From JACKDX01 sp964640175 (lineage in GTDB: Bacteria; Myxococcota_A; Polyangia; Polyangiales; GCA-016699535): a DNA stretch of 64,000 bases. The stretch is taken from NCBI GenBank assembly GCA_964640175.1, contig CAZXFW010000013.1, forward strand, positions 4,784 to 68,783, written 5' to 3'. The position numbers and the translations under genes were made by a program. This document shows, piece after piece, positions 44,699-53,504 of the stretch (within the stretch, counting starts at the first letter, position 1; each line of letters begins with the position of its first letter). The notes below the pieces were generated by a model. The model saw only the letters and a program-made list of their open reading frames with translations. It did not search any database and had not been told where the DNA came from.

Positions 44699-45833
44699 AT
44701 CTAAACTCTTACAAAGAGCACGGATAGGAAGTTGGTTTGTGCTTTTATGGGCAATATCGCCCCGTCTAGCGATTGCTCAAGCAGATGCGCCTGAGTTTAT
44801 TGAGTTACGCGTCGGAGAGCAGACCACCATTTCTGCCCGTGGGGTAAAGAGCTTCTCGGAAGGTACTCCAGGCATTGTTGATGTGCGAGTGCCTCCGAAT
44901 TCGGAAGAACTGGTCGTTGTGGGATTACGCACGGGAGAAACGTCATTGCTACTGTTGCGTGAGCGTGGGAAAAAGGTGAACTACTCGGTGCGTGTATACG
45001 ATGCTACTCCCGCTTCGACGAGTTCATCTTCAACCATACGCGTACTCGATCGGGTTAACATTCGCCTCGATTTTTATTTTGTGGGATTGAGTGAGTCGTA
45101 CTCTCACCAAATCGGTGTAGGATGGCCTGGCGCAGTTGGAGGTGCTGGGGTAGGTCAGCTGTCTGCAACCTTTAATCTGCAAACAGGTGCGCTCGCAGGT
45201 GCCACGGCGAGTTTGGTTAACCAACCGTTGCCTCGGCTGGATGTTGCTCAATCACAGGGCTGGGCGCGCCTGTATAAGCATGCGGTGATGATTACGGGCA
45301 ATGGCCATCAGTCTCAGTTTACCAGCGGGGGTGAATTTAACACCCTTGTACAAGGTGCTTTAACCGCTGAGGTGCGTTCCATTGAATTTGGAAGTGATGT
45401 GCGGGTGCAGCCACGGTATGATGAAAAATCAGGACGGATCGAGATTGCGATTCAAGCCGATGTTTCGGACTTGGAAGATACAAATGCGTCTGGCTTACCC
45501 AATCGAAGCCGGTCGTCTTTACAGACACTTGTGACGATGGAAGTAGGCCAGGGAGTGGTGCTTGCGGGGCTTACTGGGCAACGGAAACGTCGTTCAAATA
45601 CGGGCCTTCCCGGTTTGAGCCAAATACCTATCATTGGTTTGTTGTTTGGCTCGGATCGTGAATCACACGAAGACTCAGAAACTTTGCTGTTCATCGTTCC
45701 TACGGTTGTCCGAAATATGTCACGTAGCCACAGTGAGCTCGTCAAGGAAGTGTTTACCATTTACAACGCATTTGATGGGGACGTTGAAGAGTCACGGCTA
45801 GTGGATACGGTTTTCCCTTCTCCCAGGCGCTAG
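44691..45833 (+). CDS. cpaC: Tad secretin CpaC/RcpA
   Basis: 380 residues from ATG 44691, which overlaps the end of cpaB and begins a normal signal peptide ending AIAQA. The N-terminal pilus domain (FIELRVGEQTTISARGVKSF) is followed by the secretin domain, ending in TGLPGLSQIPIIGLLFGSD and ETLLFIVPTVV. It forms the outer-membrane channel for the Flp pilus. Short for the family but complete. Confidence 0.92.
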   Translation: MTRSKLLQRARIGSWFVLLWAISPRLAIAQADAPEFIELRVGEQTTISARGVKSFSEGTPGIVDVRVPPNSEELVVVGLRTGETSLLLLRERGKKVNYSVRVYDATPASTSSSSTIRVLDRVNIRLDFYFVGLSESYSHQIGVGWPGAVGGAGVGQLSATFNLQTGALAGATASLVNQPLPRLDVAQSQGWARLYKHAVMITGNGHQSQFTSGGEFNTLVQGALTAEVRSIEFGSDVRVQPRYDEKSGRIEIAIQADVSDLEDTNASGLPNRSRSSLQTLVTMEVGQGVVLAGLTGQRKRRSNTGLPGLSQIPIIGLLFGSDRESHEDSETLLFIVPTVVRNMSRSHSELVKEVFTIYNAFDGDVEESRLVDTVFPSPRR

Positions 45834-45834
45834 C

Positions 45835-47517
45835 ATGTGGGTGACTCTCAACATACAATCCCCAGACGGTGCAATAGACACCATTCAACTTGATATCACT
45901 ACTCCGGTTACGCTAGGTCGTGGCCAAGAGTGCAATGTGGTGTTTCCTGCACCTCAAGTCTCAAGAAAACACGTCACGCTTAGAATTTCGGACGGGAAAC
46001 TTACCCTGACGGATGACTCTGCCAATGGCACGTGGATTGAGTCCCGGAGGGTTCACAATGAAACTGCAAAAATTAGAAGTGGCAGCACCTTTCGAGTGGG
46101 TCCCTACCATGTCACGGTGGCAACACATGAAGTCCAGGATGATTTCCATTCTGAGTCGGTAGTCTCAGGTTCGTACACGATTGGAAGTTCTAAGCAGTCT
46201 CAAGGTGCAAGCGCAACCCACACGGTATCGCCCAAGGCGGCAAGTAGTCAGCTGGATGTGGGGCCAGAGCTACGCAGGCGCATTCATCATTTACTACTCG
46301 AGCATATGGATCTTGCAGCGTACGATCGCAATAAGATGGATGATAAGCAGTTGCGCCCCAAAGTGGAGTCTGCACTTAGCCGCATTGTGGGACAGATGGC
46401 TCATGAGTTTGGCTCAGAGGTAAATGTAGCATTTTTGATTGAAGAACTGACGGATGAAGCGCTCGGCCTTGGTCCTCTCGAAAAATTGTTAGCTGACAAG
46501 ACAGTTTCAGAAATAATGGTGGTTGACAGTCAAACAATTTTTGTGGAACGCGGAGGAAAAATCGAACGGTCCTCGCAAAAATTTACAGACGAAGAGGCTG
46601 TGCGCGCCGTGATCGAACGCATCGTCACGCCTCTTGGCAGAAGGATCGACGAGTCAAATCCTCTTGTGGACGCGCGGCTTAAAGATGGTTCGCGGGTTAA
46701 TGCCATCATTCGGCCTCTCGCGTTGAAGGGGGCTTCGATTACGATTCGAAAATTTTCGAGATCACTCTTTTCCATTGAACAAATGGTCAAGCTAGGCACC
46801 CTTTCTGAGCAGATGGCACGGTTTTTGGTCCGCTCTGTCAAGGCTCGAAAAAATATCGTCATCTCCGGAGGGACTGGAAGCGGCAAGACCACCTTGCTCA
46901 ATGTACTTTCTTCTTCCATTCCGAATGATGAACGTATTGTGACGATTGAAGATGCAGCAGAGCTGCAATTGCCCCAGCCTCATGTGGTGCCTTTGGAATC
47001 ACGCCCTCCTAACATGGAAGGTAAAGGTGAGTTTGCGATTCGAGATCTTGTGCGTAATGCGCTTCGCATGCGTCCGGATAGAATCGTAGTAGGCGAATGC
47101 CGTGGAGGAGAAGCTTTGGACATGCTTCAAGCGATGAATACAGGCCATGATGGATCGCTTACGACGATTCATGCCAATAGCCCTCAAGAGGCTGCGCATC
47201 GTTTGGAGACATTGGTGCTGATGTCAGGGCTTGATCTACCAGTGCGCGCAGTTCGCGAGCAAATTGTGCGTAGTATTGATCTTGTGGTGCAACAAGCACG
47301 GCTTTCTGATGGAACACGACGGATAACAAGTATTGCTGAAGTTGTAGCCATGAATCGGGATGGCGAGATGCAATTGCATGAGATTTTTCAGTTTTATCGG
47401 ACCGGAACAGGCAGCCAAGGTCATGTGTTAGGTGAGTTTGTGACTACCGGTTACCTACCTACATTTCTTGAGGAGTTTGGTGTTCTGGGGCTTGTGGAAG
47501 GTAATGATTACCTATGA
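45835..47517 (+). CDS. cpaF: FHA-CpaF fusion ATPase of the Tad system
   Basis: 560 residues. An N-terminal FHA domain has VTLGRGQECN, VSRKHVTL and NGTWIES intact, so phosphothreonine binding is expected. A linker (about 100-140) precedes a complete CpaF/TadA ATPase: Walker A SGGTGSGKTTLLN, acidic TIEDAAELQ, MRPDRIVVGECRGGEALD and the HANS loop. The hexamer powers pilus extension; the FHA domain suggests that a Ser/Thr kinase signal gates it. Translationally linked to cpaC (1-base gap) and tadB (overlap). Confidence 0.93.
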   Translation: MWVTLNIQSPDGAIDTIQLDITTPVTLGRGQECNVVFPAPQVSRKHVTLRISDGKLTLTDDSANGTWIESRRVHNETAKIRSGSTFRVGPYHVTVATHEVQDDFHSESVVSGSYTIGSSKQSQGASATHTVSPKAASSQLDVGPELRRRIHHLLLEHMDLAAYDRNKMDDKQLRPKVESALSRIVGQMAHEFGSEVNVAFLIEELTDEALGLGPLEKLLADKTVSEIMVVDSQTIFVERGGKIERSSQKFTDEEAVRAVIERIVTPLGRRIDESNPLVDARLKDGSRVNAIIRPLALKGASITIRKFSRSLFSIEQMVKLGTLSEQMARFLVRSVKARKNIVISGGTGSGKTTLLNVLSSSIPNDERIVTIEDAAELQLPQPHVVPLESRPPNMEGKGEFAIRDLVRNALRMRPDRIVVGECRGGEALDMLQAMNTGHDGSLTTIHANSPQEAAHRLETLVLMSGLDLPVRAVREQIVRSIDLVVQQARLSDGTRRITSIAEVVAMNRDGEMQLHEIFQFYRTGTGSQGHVLGEFVTTGYLPTFLEEFGVLGLVEGNDYL

Positions 47518-48383
47518 TGTCGGAAGAGGTACTACTTCAAGGTGTTTCATGGCTTGGTGGAATAGGTGTGTTAACCGCACTTTGTCTATGGGCATATTGG
47601 ATAGGTGCTACTCCTACAAGCCTTCCGCGTGTGTGGTGGACGGAGTACGTGAATCGTTTACAGCAAGTTTTTAAAACCATGCATGACCAACGGGATGCGC
47701 GTCGAATAGCACAGCTCCAGTTGGGGGCCTGTCTAGGTGCCGCTTTATATGGATTCTATACAGAAGATATTTATCCAGTGGCATTGATGGTGGTGATTGC
47801 GGGGGTTCCGTGGCTTATGCTTCGTCAGCGTCATCAAAAACGTCTTGAAGACATTGATAACCAATTGGAGGGGTGGCTATTGGCGCTTGCCAATGGACTC
47901 AAAGCTGCTCCATCCATAGGGGATGCCATCGAAGCAAGCGTTAACATGACGCAGCCTCCATTGAGAAGCGAATTGGATGTATGCGTGAAGGAAATGAGGC
48001 TAGGAACACCTGTGGATCAGGCCATTACCAATTTTACGCGTCGCATTCAGAGCACGATGGTTACTGCAGCTACAACGGCTATTTTGATTGGACGTCAAAC
48101 GGGAGGTGACCTGTCTGTTGTTTTGGAGCGCGCTGCTGGAACGCTAAGAGAAATGAAACGTTTGGACGGCGTGGTGCGCGCTAAGACGGCTGAAGGTCGT
48201 AATCAAGCTTACGTATTAGCGGCCATGCCTTTTGTGCTTTTAGGAATTATTCATAGTTTTGACCCAACGTGGTTTGAGCCTTTGCTGAATTCCACACTGG
48301 GTTATGTCGTCATCGCGGTTGCTATGGTTGCTTGGCTTTGCGGAATTATTTGGGCTCGAAAAATTATGTCAGTGGATATTTGA
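47514..48383 (+). CDS. tadB: Tad inner-membrane protein TadB
   Basis: 289 residues. Membrane segments at about 10-30, 75-105, and two at the C-terminus (FVLLGIIHSF, LGYVVIAVAMVAWLCGI). The T2SSF domain motif SVNMTQPPLRSELDVCVKEM, then GRQTGGDLSVVLERAAGTLREM, matches TadB. It forms the platform with TadC. ATG overlaps the cpaF stop by 4 bases. Confidence 0.92.
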   Translation: MMSEEVLLQGVSWLGGIGVLTALCLWAYWIGATPTSLPRVWWTEYVNRLQQVFKTMHDQRDARRIAQLQLGACLGAALYGFYTEDIYPVALMVVIAGVPWLMLRQRHQKRLEDIDNQLEGWLLALANGLKAAPSIGDAIEASVNMTQPPLRSELDVCVKEMRLGTPVDQAITNFTRRIQSTMVTAATTAILIGRQTGGDLSVVLERAAGTLREMKRLDGVVRAKTAEGRNQAYVLAAMPFVLLGIIHSFDPTWFEPLLNSTLGYVVIAVAMVAWLCGIIWARKIMSVDI

Positions 48384-49288
48384 TGTTTACAGATCCCATC
48401 ATCTTGCACGGCATTGGTTACCTCGGCATGCTGGGAGTGACTACGATGGTTGTGGTATGTGTATACCATCTTGTCAGTCGCAACCGCCAGGAAAGCAAGC
48501 GATTAGGGTTACGAGGGCTGAAGCGTAAAATCGCATTGACTCAACATGATGGATTTGTTGTGTTTGAGCCTTTAATGCGATTTGTAGCAAAGTGTACGGC
48601 ATATCTATCGTTACCCGTATTACGAGATCGCATTGAAGTTCTTTTGCGCCATTCAGGGTATTACCTGGGGCTTTCGGTCAATGAGTTCTTGGCGTTGACG
48701 TTGCTGTGTGCAAGTGCAGTAGGCGGGGTAGGAGCATTGTTGGTACGTCTGATAGGGCTGCCTCCTGTGTTCGTGGCCTTTTTTGCAGGGCTTGGGATGT
48801 TTTTGCCGTATGCGCGTGTGCGAGGTGAGATCCAACAACGAACAAAGGAAATTAACCGCTCCTTGCCCAATGCGATTGATCTTTTATCGTTGTGTATGGG
48901 GGCGGGTTTGGATTTTCCCGGCGCAGTGCGTCAGTTGGTTGAACGGATTGCTGGCCGGGCCGATGCGTTACAGGAAGAATTTTACTGGATTTTGCAAGAA
49001 ATTCAGCTTGGTTTTACTCGCCGGCAAGCTTTGGAAAATTTTGCAGAACGAACACCCAGTCAGTCTGTGCAGGAGTTCGTCTCGTCTGTAGTTCAGTCCG
49101 AAGAACGCGGAACTCCTTTGGTTGAAGTGCTGCAGATACAAGCCAATGCGGCTCGAACGCGGCGCAGCATGCGCGCTGAAGAAATGGCAGCACGTGCAGC
49201 TGTAATGATGATGGGTCCGTTAGCTTTAATTTTTATATCTATCATGGTGTTATTGCTGGGTCCGTTTGCCATAGGACAAAGCCTTTAG
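48383..49288 (+). CDS. tadC: Tad inner-membrane protein TadC
   Basis: 301 residues from ATG 48383 (TGATG overlap with tadB). Hydrophobic segments at the N-terminus, at about 125-160 and at the C-terminus (MMMGPLALIFISIMVLLLGPFAIG). T2SSF motif LPNAIDLLSLCMGAGLDFPG and GTPLVEVLQIQANAARTRR are TadC-typical. Confidence 0.92.
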   Translation: MFTDPIILHGIGYLGMLGVTTMVVVCVYHLVSRNRQESKRLGLRGLKRKIALTQHDGFVVFEPLMRFVAKCTAYLSLPVLRDRIEVLLRHSGYYLGLSVNEFLALTLLCASAVGGVGALLVRLIGLPPVFVAFFAGLGMFLPYARVRGEIQQRTKEINRSLPNAIDLLSLCMGAGLDFPGAVRQLVERIAGRADALQEEFYWILQEIQLGFTRRQALENFAERTPSQSVQEFVSSVVQSEERGTPLVEVLQIQANAARTRRSMRAEEMAARAAVMMMGPLALIFISIMVLLLGPFAIGQSL

Positions 49289-49303
49289 GTAGGTTGAATC
49301 GTT

Positions 49304-50149
49304 ATGCAAGCATTTGTTGAGATTATCTTGAAAGATGAAAGCTCCGAGCTCGTGCCGATTCGCAAGAGTAGGGTGACGGTGGGTTCCGGGAGATCTGCAG
49401 ATATTCCCATTCCTTGGGCACAAGGCTTACAACCTATTCACTTTATGTTGGTGCCATCTGAAGAAGCGTGCTGGGTGACTGCTCAGGCAGGGGCAGAACT
49501 TTTTGCTGCCGGCTCGGCTATCAAGCATGGCGCTGTGCCGTGGGGGACAACGTTAGAAGTGGCCGGCTTACGGTTACGTTTGCTTGATGAAACATTGGTT
49601 CAGCCTACAGGCCGTGCTGCAGGCATGTGGGTGTGGTTGCTTGCGTTGCTTGCCGTGCCTTTTATTGCTTGGTTATTTACTGATTCAAACAAGGAAATGA
49701 TCAAGAAGCCTCCCGCGGTCGATATTGAGCACATGTTAGAAACGGACATTGGTTGTGGTGAAGGTGGACCTGCACATTATCGCGCAGAGCGACATATGAT
49801 CTCCGCAGTTGCAAAACAGGAAAGATATCCTTTCGATCCCAATGATGGCGTTCAAGCTGTGGGACTATATCGTAAAGCAGCTACGTGTTACGAAGCAGTC
49901 GGAGAGCCCAAATCCGCCCAACATGCTCGAACGCAGGCAAGTCGGCTTGCAAGCCGTATACGTATCGACTTTCAGGTACATCAGACTCGGCTTGAACGTT
50001 CAGTAAAGTATCAGGCATATTCACAAGCGCTTGTTGAAGCGCGTTTTTTACAACGATTGGTGATTCATAAAAAGACTGAATACAGTCGTTGGATAGATGG
50101 CGTGGAACGGCGTTTGAGCTTGGCTGTAGCAGAAGGAGCAGAGGAGTGA
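49304..50149 (+). CDS. Degenerate FHA-domain membrane protein in the Tad locus
   Basis: 281 residues. An N-terminal FHA-like domain keeps VTVGSGRSADIPIPW, but the usual SRxH reads LQPIH, so phosphopeptide binding is doubtful. A single membrane segment (MWVWLLALLAVPFIAWLF) near 105-125 is followed by a helical periplasmic part with TPR-like spacing. It probably scaffolds the pilus machine at the membrane. Its stop overlaps the GTG of the next gene. Confidence 0.75.
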   Translation: MQAFVEIILKDESSELVPIRKSRVTVGSGRSADIPIPWAQGLQPIHFMLVPSEEACWVTAQAGAELFAAGSAIKHGAVPWGTTLEVAGLRLRLLDETLVQPTGRAAGMWVWLLALLAVPFIAWLFTDSNKEMIKKPPAVDIEHMLETDIGCGEGGPAHYRAERHMISAVAKQERYPFDPNDGVQAVGLYRKAATCYEAVGEPKSAQHARTQASRLASRIRIDFQVHQTRLERSVKYQAYSQALVEARFLQRLVIHKKTEYSRWIDGVERRLSLAVAEGAEE

Positions 50150-50793
50150 GATATTGGATAAACATAGGGTGTATGCTGGTAAGCATATCTATTTTTACGG
50201 CATGCGCGTCAGCGCCGGATCCTGTTTCCAATAAAACTAAGCCAGATCGGGATCCTCTTGCACATATAGATGCCAACAGTTTATTTCAGGGAGGGGTGGA
50301 GCTGGCTAAGCAAGGAGACTACATCCGCGCTGAGCAATATTATGCCGCAGCCATGGATAAGGGCTACCCTGCCAGAAAAGCAACAGCAGCACTTATAGAA
50401 GTGTGCGTGCTTTCGTCTCGTGTTCCTGCTGCGTTACAATATGCCGAGCCATATTTGGAGCAGCATCCAAGAGCATGGTCACTCCGATTGGTGGTTGCTT
50501 CGCTTTACTATTCTGTCAATCGTGTATCCGAAGCCGAGTCTGAACTTCTGCGGGTGCTCGAAGATGCTCCTAAAGAGCCTTCAGCAGCTCACTATTTATT
50601 GGCTTTGATCTATCGTAATACGGACGGTGCAACTTCAGAAATGAAAAAACACGCTCGGCGTTATTTGGACTTAGATCCCAAAGGCAAGCATGTGGAAGAA
50701 GCCATAGACATGTTGCGGGTTACCTCTACAAGCCCTGTGTTGCCAGAAACGCGAGTAAACGAGTCTCAAGTCAGCTCTAATACGGCACCCTAG
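50146..50793 (+). CDS. TPR lipoprotein (TadD-like)
   Basis: 215 residues from GTG 50146, which overlaps the previous stop as GTGA and has GGAG upstream; the ATG at 50089 would bury the signal. The signal ends IFTACASAPD with the lipobox Cys. TPR units follow (FQGGVELAKQGDYIRAEQYY, YLEQHPRAWSLRLVVASLYY, HYLLALIYRN). TadD lipoproteins help assemble the CpaC secretin. Confidence 0.85.
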   Translation: MRYWINIGCMLVSISIFTACASAPDPVSNKTKPDRDPLAHIDANSLFQGGVELAKQGDYIRAEQYYAAAMDKGYPARKATAALIEVCVLSSRVPAALQYAEPYLEQHPRAWSLRLVVASLYYSVNRVSEAESELLRVLEDAPKEPSAAHYLLALIYRNTDGATSEMKKHARRYLDLDPKGKHVEEAIDMLRVTSTSPVLPETRVNESQVSSNTAP

Positions 50794-50801
50794 GAGAACC
50801 T

Positions 50802-51872
50802 GTGCTTTCGCGTAAAATATTCGAACAAACGTTGCGTCAACATTTGGAGCCCATTGCGGCATTTCTCAAGGACCCTACGGTGACGGAAGTGCTTATCAAT
50901 GGACCAGAAGCCATTTACATTGAGCGAGAGGGTCGTTTGTATCGTACCAATGCGAAGTTTTCCTCAGAACGTGCCTTGATGGCTGCGTTATGTAATATCG
51001 GACAATTCGTTGGAAGGAATGTAGACGAGCAACATCCCATTCTAGAAGCAAGATTACCCGATGGTTCACGTGTCCAGGCTGTACTTCCACCCATTGCTTC
51101 GGATGGCCCAACTGTTTCGATTCGTCGCTTCTTCATGGAAGCTATGAATATGGAAAGACTGTTGGTTAATGGGAGCTTGAGTGCTGAAGCTGCTGAATTT
51201 TTGGATCTTGCTGTAAAGGTTAAGCAGAATATTGTGGTTGCAGGCGGCACAGGTTCAGGCAAGACTTCATTACTCAATGTTCTGGCAGACTCTTTCTATG
51301 ATGACGAGCGAATCGTCGTGATAGAAGATTCGCGTGAAGTGCAGGTAAGAAAGCCTCATGTTGTACACCTTGAAGCACGGCCTGCCGATGTGGAAGGCCG
51401 TGGTGATGTTTCTATTCGTGATCTTTTTCGATCTGCTTTGCGTATGAGACCTGATCGCATTGTTATTGGTGAAGTCCGGGGACATGAAGCACTGGATCTT
51501 ATCCAAGCAATGACCTCTGGACATGGGGGTTCGCTTTCTACAGTGCATGCCACCCATGTTAAAGACACCTTGAGCAGATTTGAGACCCTTGCACTGATGA
51601 GTGATGTCGATTTGCCGCTAATGGCGCTACGCATGCAAATTGCATCAGCCATCGATCTTGTAGTGCAAACAGAACGCTTACGAGATGGTTCACGTTATGT
51701 GAGCCAAATCTGTGAAGTTAATGACTATGACCCTAAAGAAGGTTACCAGCTAGCCGTCATTTTTGATCGTCATTACGCTACAAAGGCAGGAGCCGAGTCA
51801 GCGTGTCCGGAACTGAGATTTACCGGGGTTCGTCCAAAAGTAGCAGATTTAGCGGCGAGATACGGGCTTTAA
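50802..51872 (+). CDS. cpaF: Second CpaF/TadA-type ATPase (no FHA domain)
   Basis: 356 residues from GTG 50802 with AGGAG six bases upstream. Complete ATPase: FLKDPTVTEVLINGPE, Walker A GGTGSGKTSLLNV, VIEDSREVQV, MRPDRIVIGEVRGHEALD and STVHATH. It lacks the FHA and N-terminal extension of the first ATPase and diverges clearly from it. A locus normally has one CpaF, so this may drive retraction, a second pilus or a mixed hexamer. Confidence 0.92.
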   Translation: MLSRKIFEQTLRQHLEPIAAFLKDPTVTEVLINGPEAIYIEREGRLYRTNAKFSSERALMAALCNIGQFVGRNVDEQHPILEARLPDGSRVQAVLPPIASDGPTVSIRRFFMEAMNMERLLVNGSLSAEAAEFLDLAVKVKQNIVVAGGTGSGKTSLLNVLADSFYDDERIVVIEDSREVQVRKPHVVHLEARPADVEGRGDVSIRDLFRSALRMRPDRIVIGEVRGHEALDLIQAMTSGHGGSLSTVHATHVKDTLSRFETLALMSDVDLPLMALRMQIASAIDLVVQTERLRDGSRYVSQICEVNDYDPKEGYQLAVIFDRHYATKAGAESACPELRFTGVRPKVADLAARYGL

Positions 51873-51993
51873 TTTTTGTGGATAGGCAGCCACTTGGGCC
51901 TCATTCCATTCCTAGTAGGATTAAAAGCGGTGGTCCCCTACTGCTTTCATACAATGATCTGCACTTGGGATGTGGTTGCGGTATACTGAGACA

Positions 51994-52812
51994 ATGACTG
52001 ACTCGCGCGATAAGCATAAATTGCCACCAGGGGTAGTATCTGGTGCCAACGGGGTACGTCTCACAGGGCAAACGGGAGCTACTAAGCCTGTGGAGGAAGA
52101 GGGCGTGGCGGCAACAGTGATTGCTTCTGACGATCAGCAGCTGCGCGCATGGCGAGAGTCTTTACGGCCTCGATTGGGGGGGCAGGGGCCAGAGAAACCT
52201 ACTTCGGCGGTTGATACATTAAAAGGACAAGAGTCCGCTTATCCTCGTCCGCCTTTGCTACCACTTAGGCAAGATTCAAGTGAGACGATGATGATCCCTC
52301 AACTATCTACGCACGCACGTGCTCGGCTCGTTGAAAAAAAGCCTTTGTTGCCAACGCGTACGTGGGTTTTATTGAGCATCACCGTCATCGCGGTAGTGTA
52401 TGTATTCTTGTGGGATGATTCCGAGTCCATGTCTGGTATGTCGCCTTCTACGACTGTAACACCAACCCCCACCACACCTGTTTCACCGAAGGCAATACAT
52501 CCCGTGCCTGCAGAAGAACCTCAGGCTGCGAACCGAGCAGTATTGAAACCTAGTACATCCTCAGCAATGGTAGTTTCCAAAGCTAAAGAGGCCGTTGACC
52601 TTACTAAAGGAGAGGCGGCGGATAGTACCAGTACATATGTTCTAGAGGCCCGTGCAATCAACTCTTGGATCCAAGGTAAATTCCTAGAAGCGTTACCGTT
52701 GTACAAACAACTCAATCAACAAGAGCCTGCCCGTGAAGAATTTAAATTGATGGTTGAAATCTTACGTCGCCAACTTGTGGAGACATGTCAGGCGGGGCAA
52801 GATCCATGTTAA
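51994..52812 (+). CDS. Single-pass membrane protein of the Tad locus
   Basis: 272 residues from ATG 51994. A polar, probably cytoplasmic N-terminus of about 120 residues is followed by one membrane segment (WVLLSITVIAVVYVFLW), a Pro/Thr/Ser linker, and a short helical TPR-like C-terminus (WIQGKFLEALPLYKQL). No family is recognised. Overlaps the next lipoprotein gene by 7 bases, so it belongs to the same operon. Confidence 0.65.
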   Translation: MTDSRDKHKLPPGVVSGANGVRLTGQTGATKPVEEEGVAATVIASDDQQLRAWRESLRPRLGGQGPEKPTSAVDTLKGQESAYPRPPLLPLRQDSSETMMIPQLSTHARARLVEKKPLLPTRTWVLLSITVIAVVYVFLWDDSESMSGMSPSTTVTPTPTTPVSPKAIHPVPAEEPQAANRAVLKPSTSSAMVVSKAKEAVDLTKGEAADSTSTYVLEARAINSWIQGKFLEALPLYKQLNQQEPAREEFKLMVEILRRQLVETCQAGQDPC

Positions 52813-53504
52813 TCCGTTCCTGTGTCATAGCAATGACGGCCATCGTTTTTTTCACTGCCGCATGTGAAAAAGAACGCTCCAAACTGGATTCATATCCAGT
52901 AATTTTTCAGGCGAAAGAGCCCAATGGAAGACCTGTGGGGCAGGTCAGTGTGCTCATTAACTCAGGACTTACAGGAACCACCGATGCCCAAGGTCGCCTA
53001 CGTGTATCGTTGCAAGGAAAAGAAGGAGCGCAAGTCAAAGTGCAGGCAGACTGTCCGGAGGGCTTCGTCGATCCAGTGGAGTTGCAACCGTTTGTATTGC
53101 GTAAAGTGCTGACGTTTTCTGCGAATCCCGAACCTCAGCCGATTGAGTTCTTAATCCCCTGTAAACCTGCACTGATAAAAGCCGTGGTGATGGTAAGGAC
53201 AGGTGGCCAAGCTGACCTTCCAGTTCTTATAGACGGCCGAGAAGTAGGCCGCACTACCTCAGAAGGTGTTGCGCATGTGATGGTTCGTATGGCTCCAGGC
53301 ACAGAATTTCAGGTTAAGCTCTCGACAAGTCATAAGCCACGGTTACGTCCTCAAGAACCAAGCCAAACGTTTTCTGTGCCTGAAGTCGAAAGCGTTTTGG
53401 TATTCGATCAAGCCTTTGAAGTCGTATCTTCGCATAGACATTCAAGAAAATCACACCGTTTTTCAAGGCGTAAACGCACCACTGGCCCCGTACGCCTGAA
53501 CTAG
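52806..53504 (+). CDS. Lipoprotein with PEGA-like beta domains
   Basis: 232 residues from ATG 52806. The signal ends IVFFTAACEKER (lipobox Cys). Two beta-sandwich units follow: PNGRPVGQVSVLINSG-L-TGTTDAQGRL, a carboxypeptidase-regulatory-like or PEGA-like repeat, and DLPVLIDGREVGRTTSEG, typical PEGA wording. The C-terminus is basic (HRHSRKSHRFSRRKR), perhaps for LPS or peptidoglycan contact. Last gene of the Tad locus; its 3' end overlaps the convergent oxidoreductase gene by 4 bases. Confidence 0.75.
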   Translation: MLIRSCVIAMTAIVFFTAACEKERSKLDSYPVIFQAKEPNGRPVGQVSVLINSGLTGTTDAQGRLRVSLQGKEGAQVKVQADCPEGFVDPVELQPFVLRKVLTFSANPEPQPIEFLIPCKPALIKAVVMVRTGGQADLPVLIDGREVGRTTSEGVAHVMVRMAPGTEFQVKLSTSHKPRLRPQEPSQTFSVPEVESVLVFDQAFEVVSSHRHSRKSHRFSRRKRTTGPVRLN

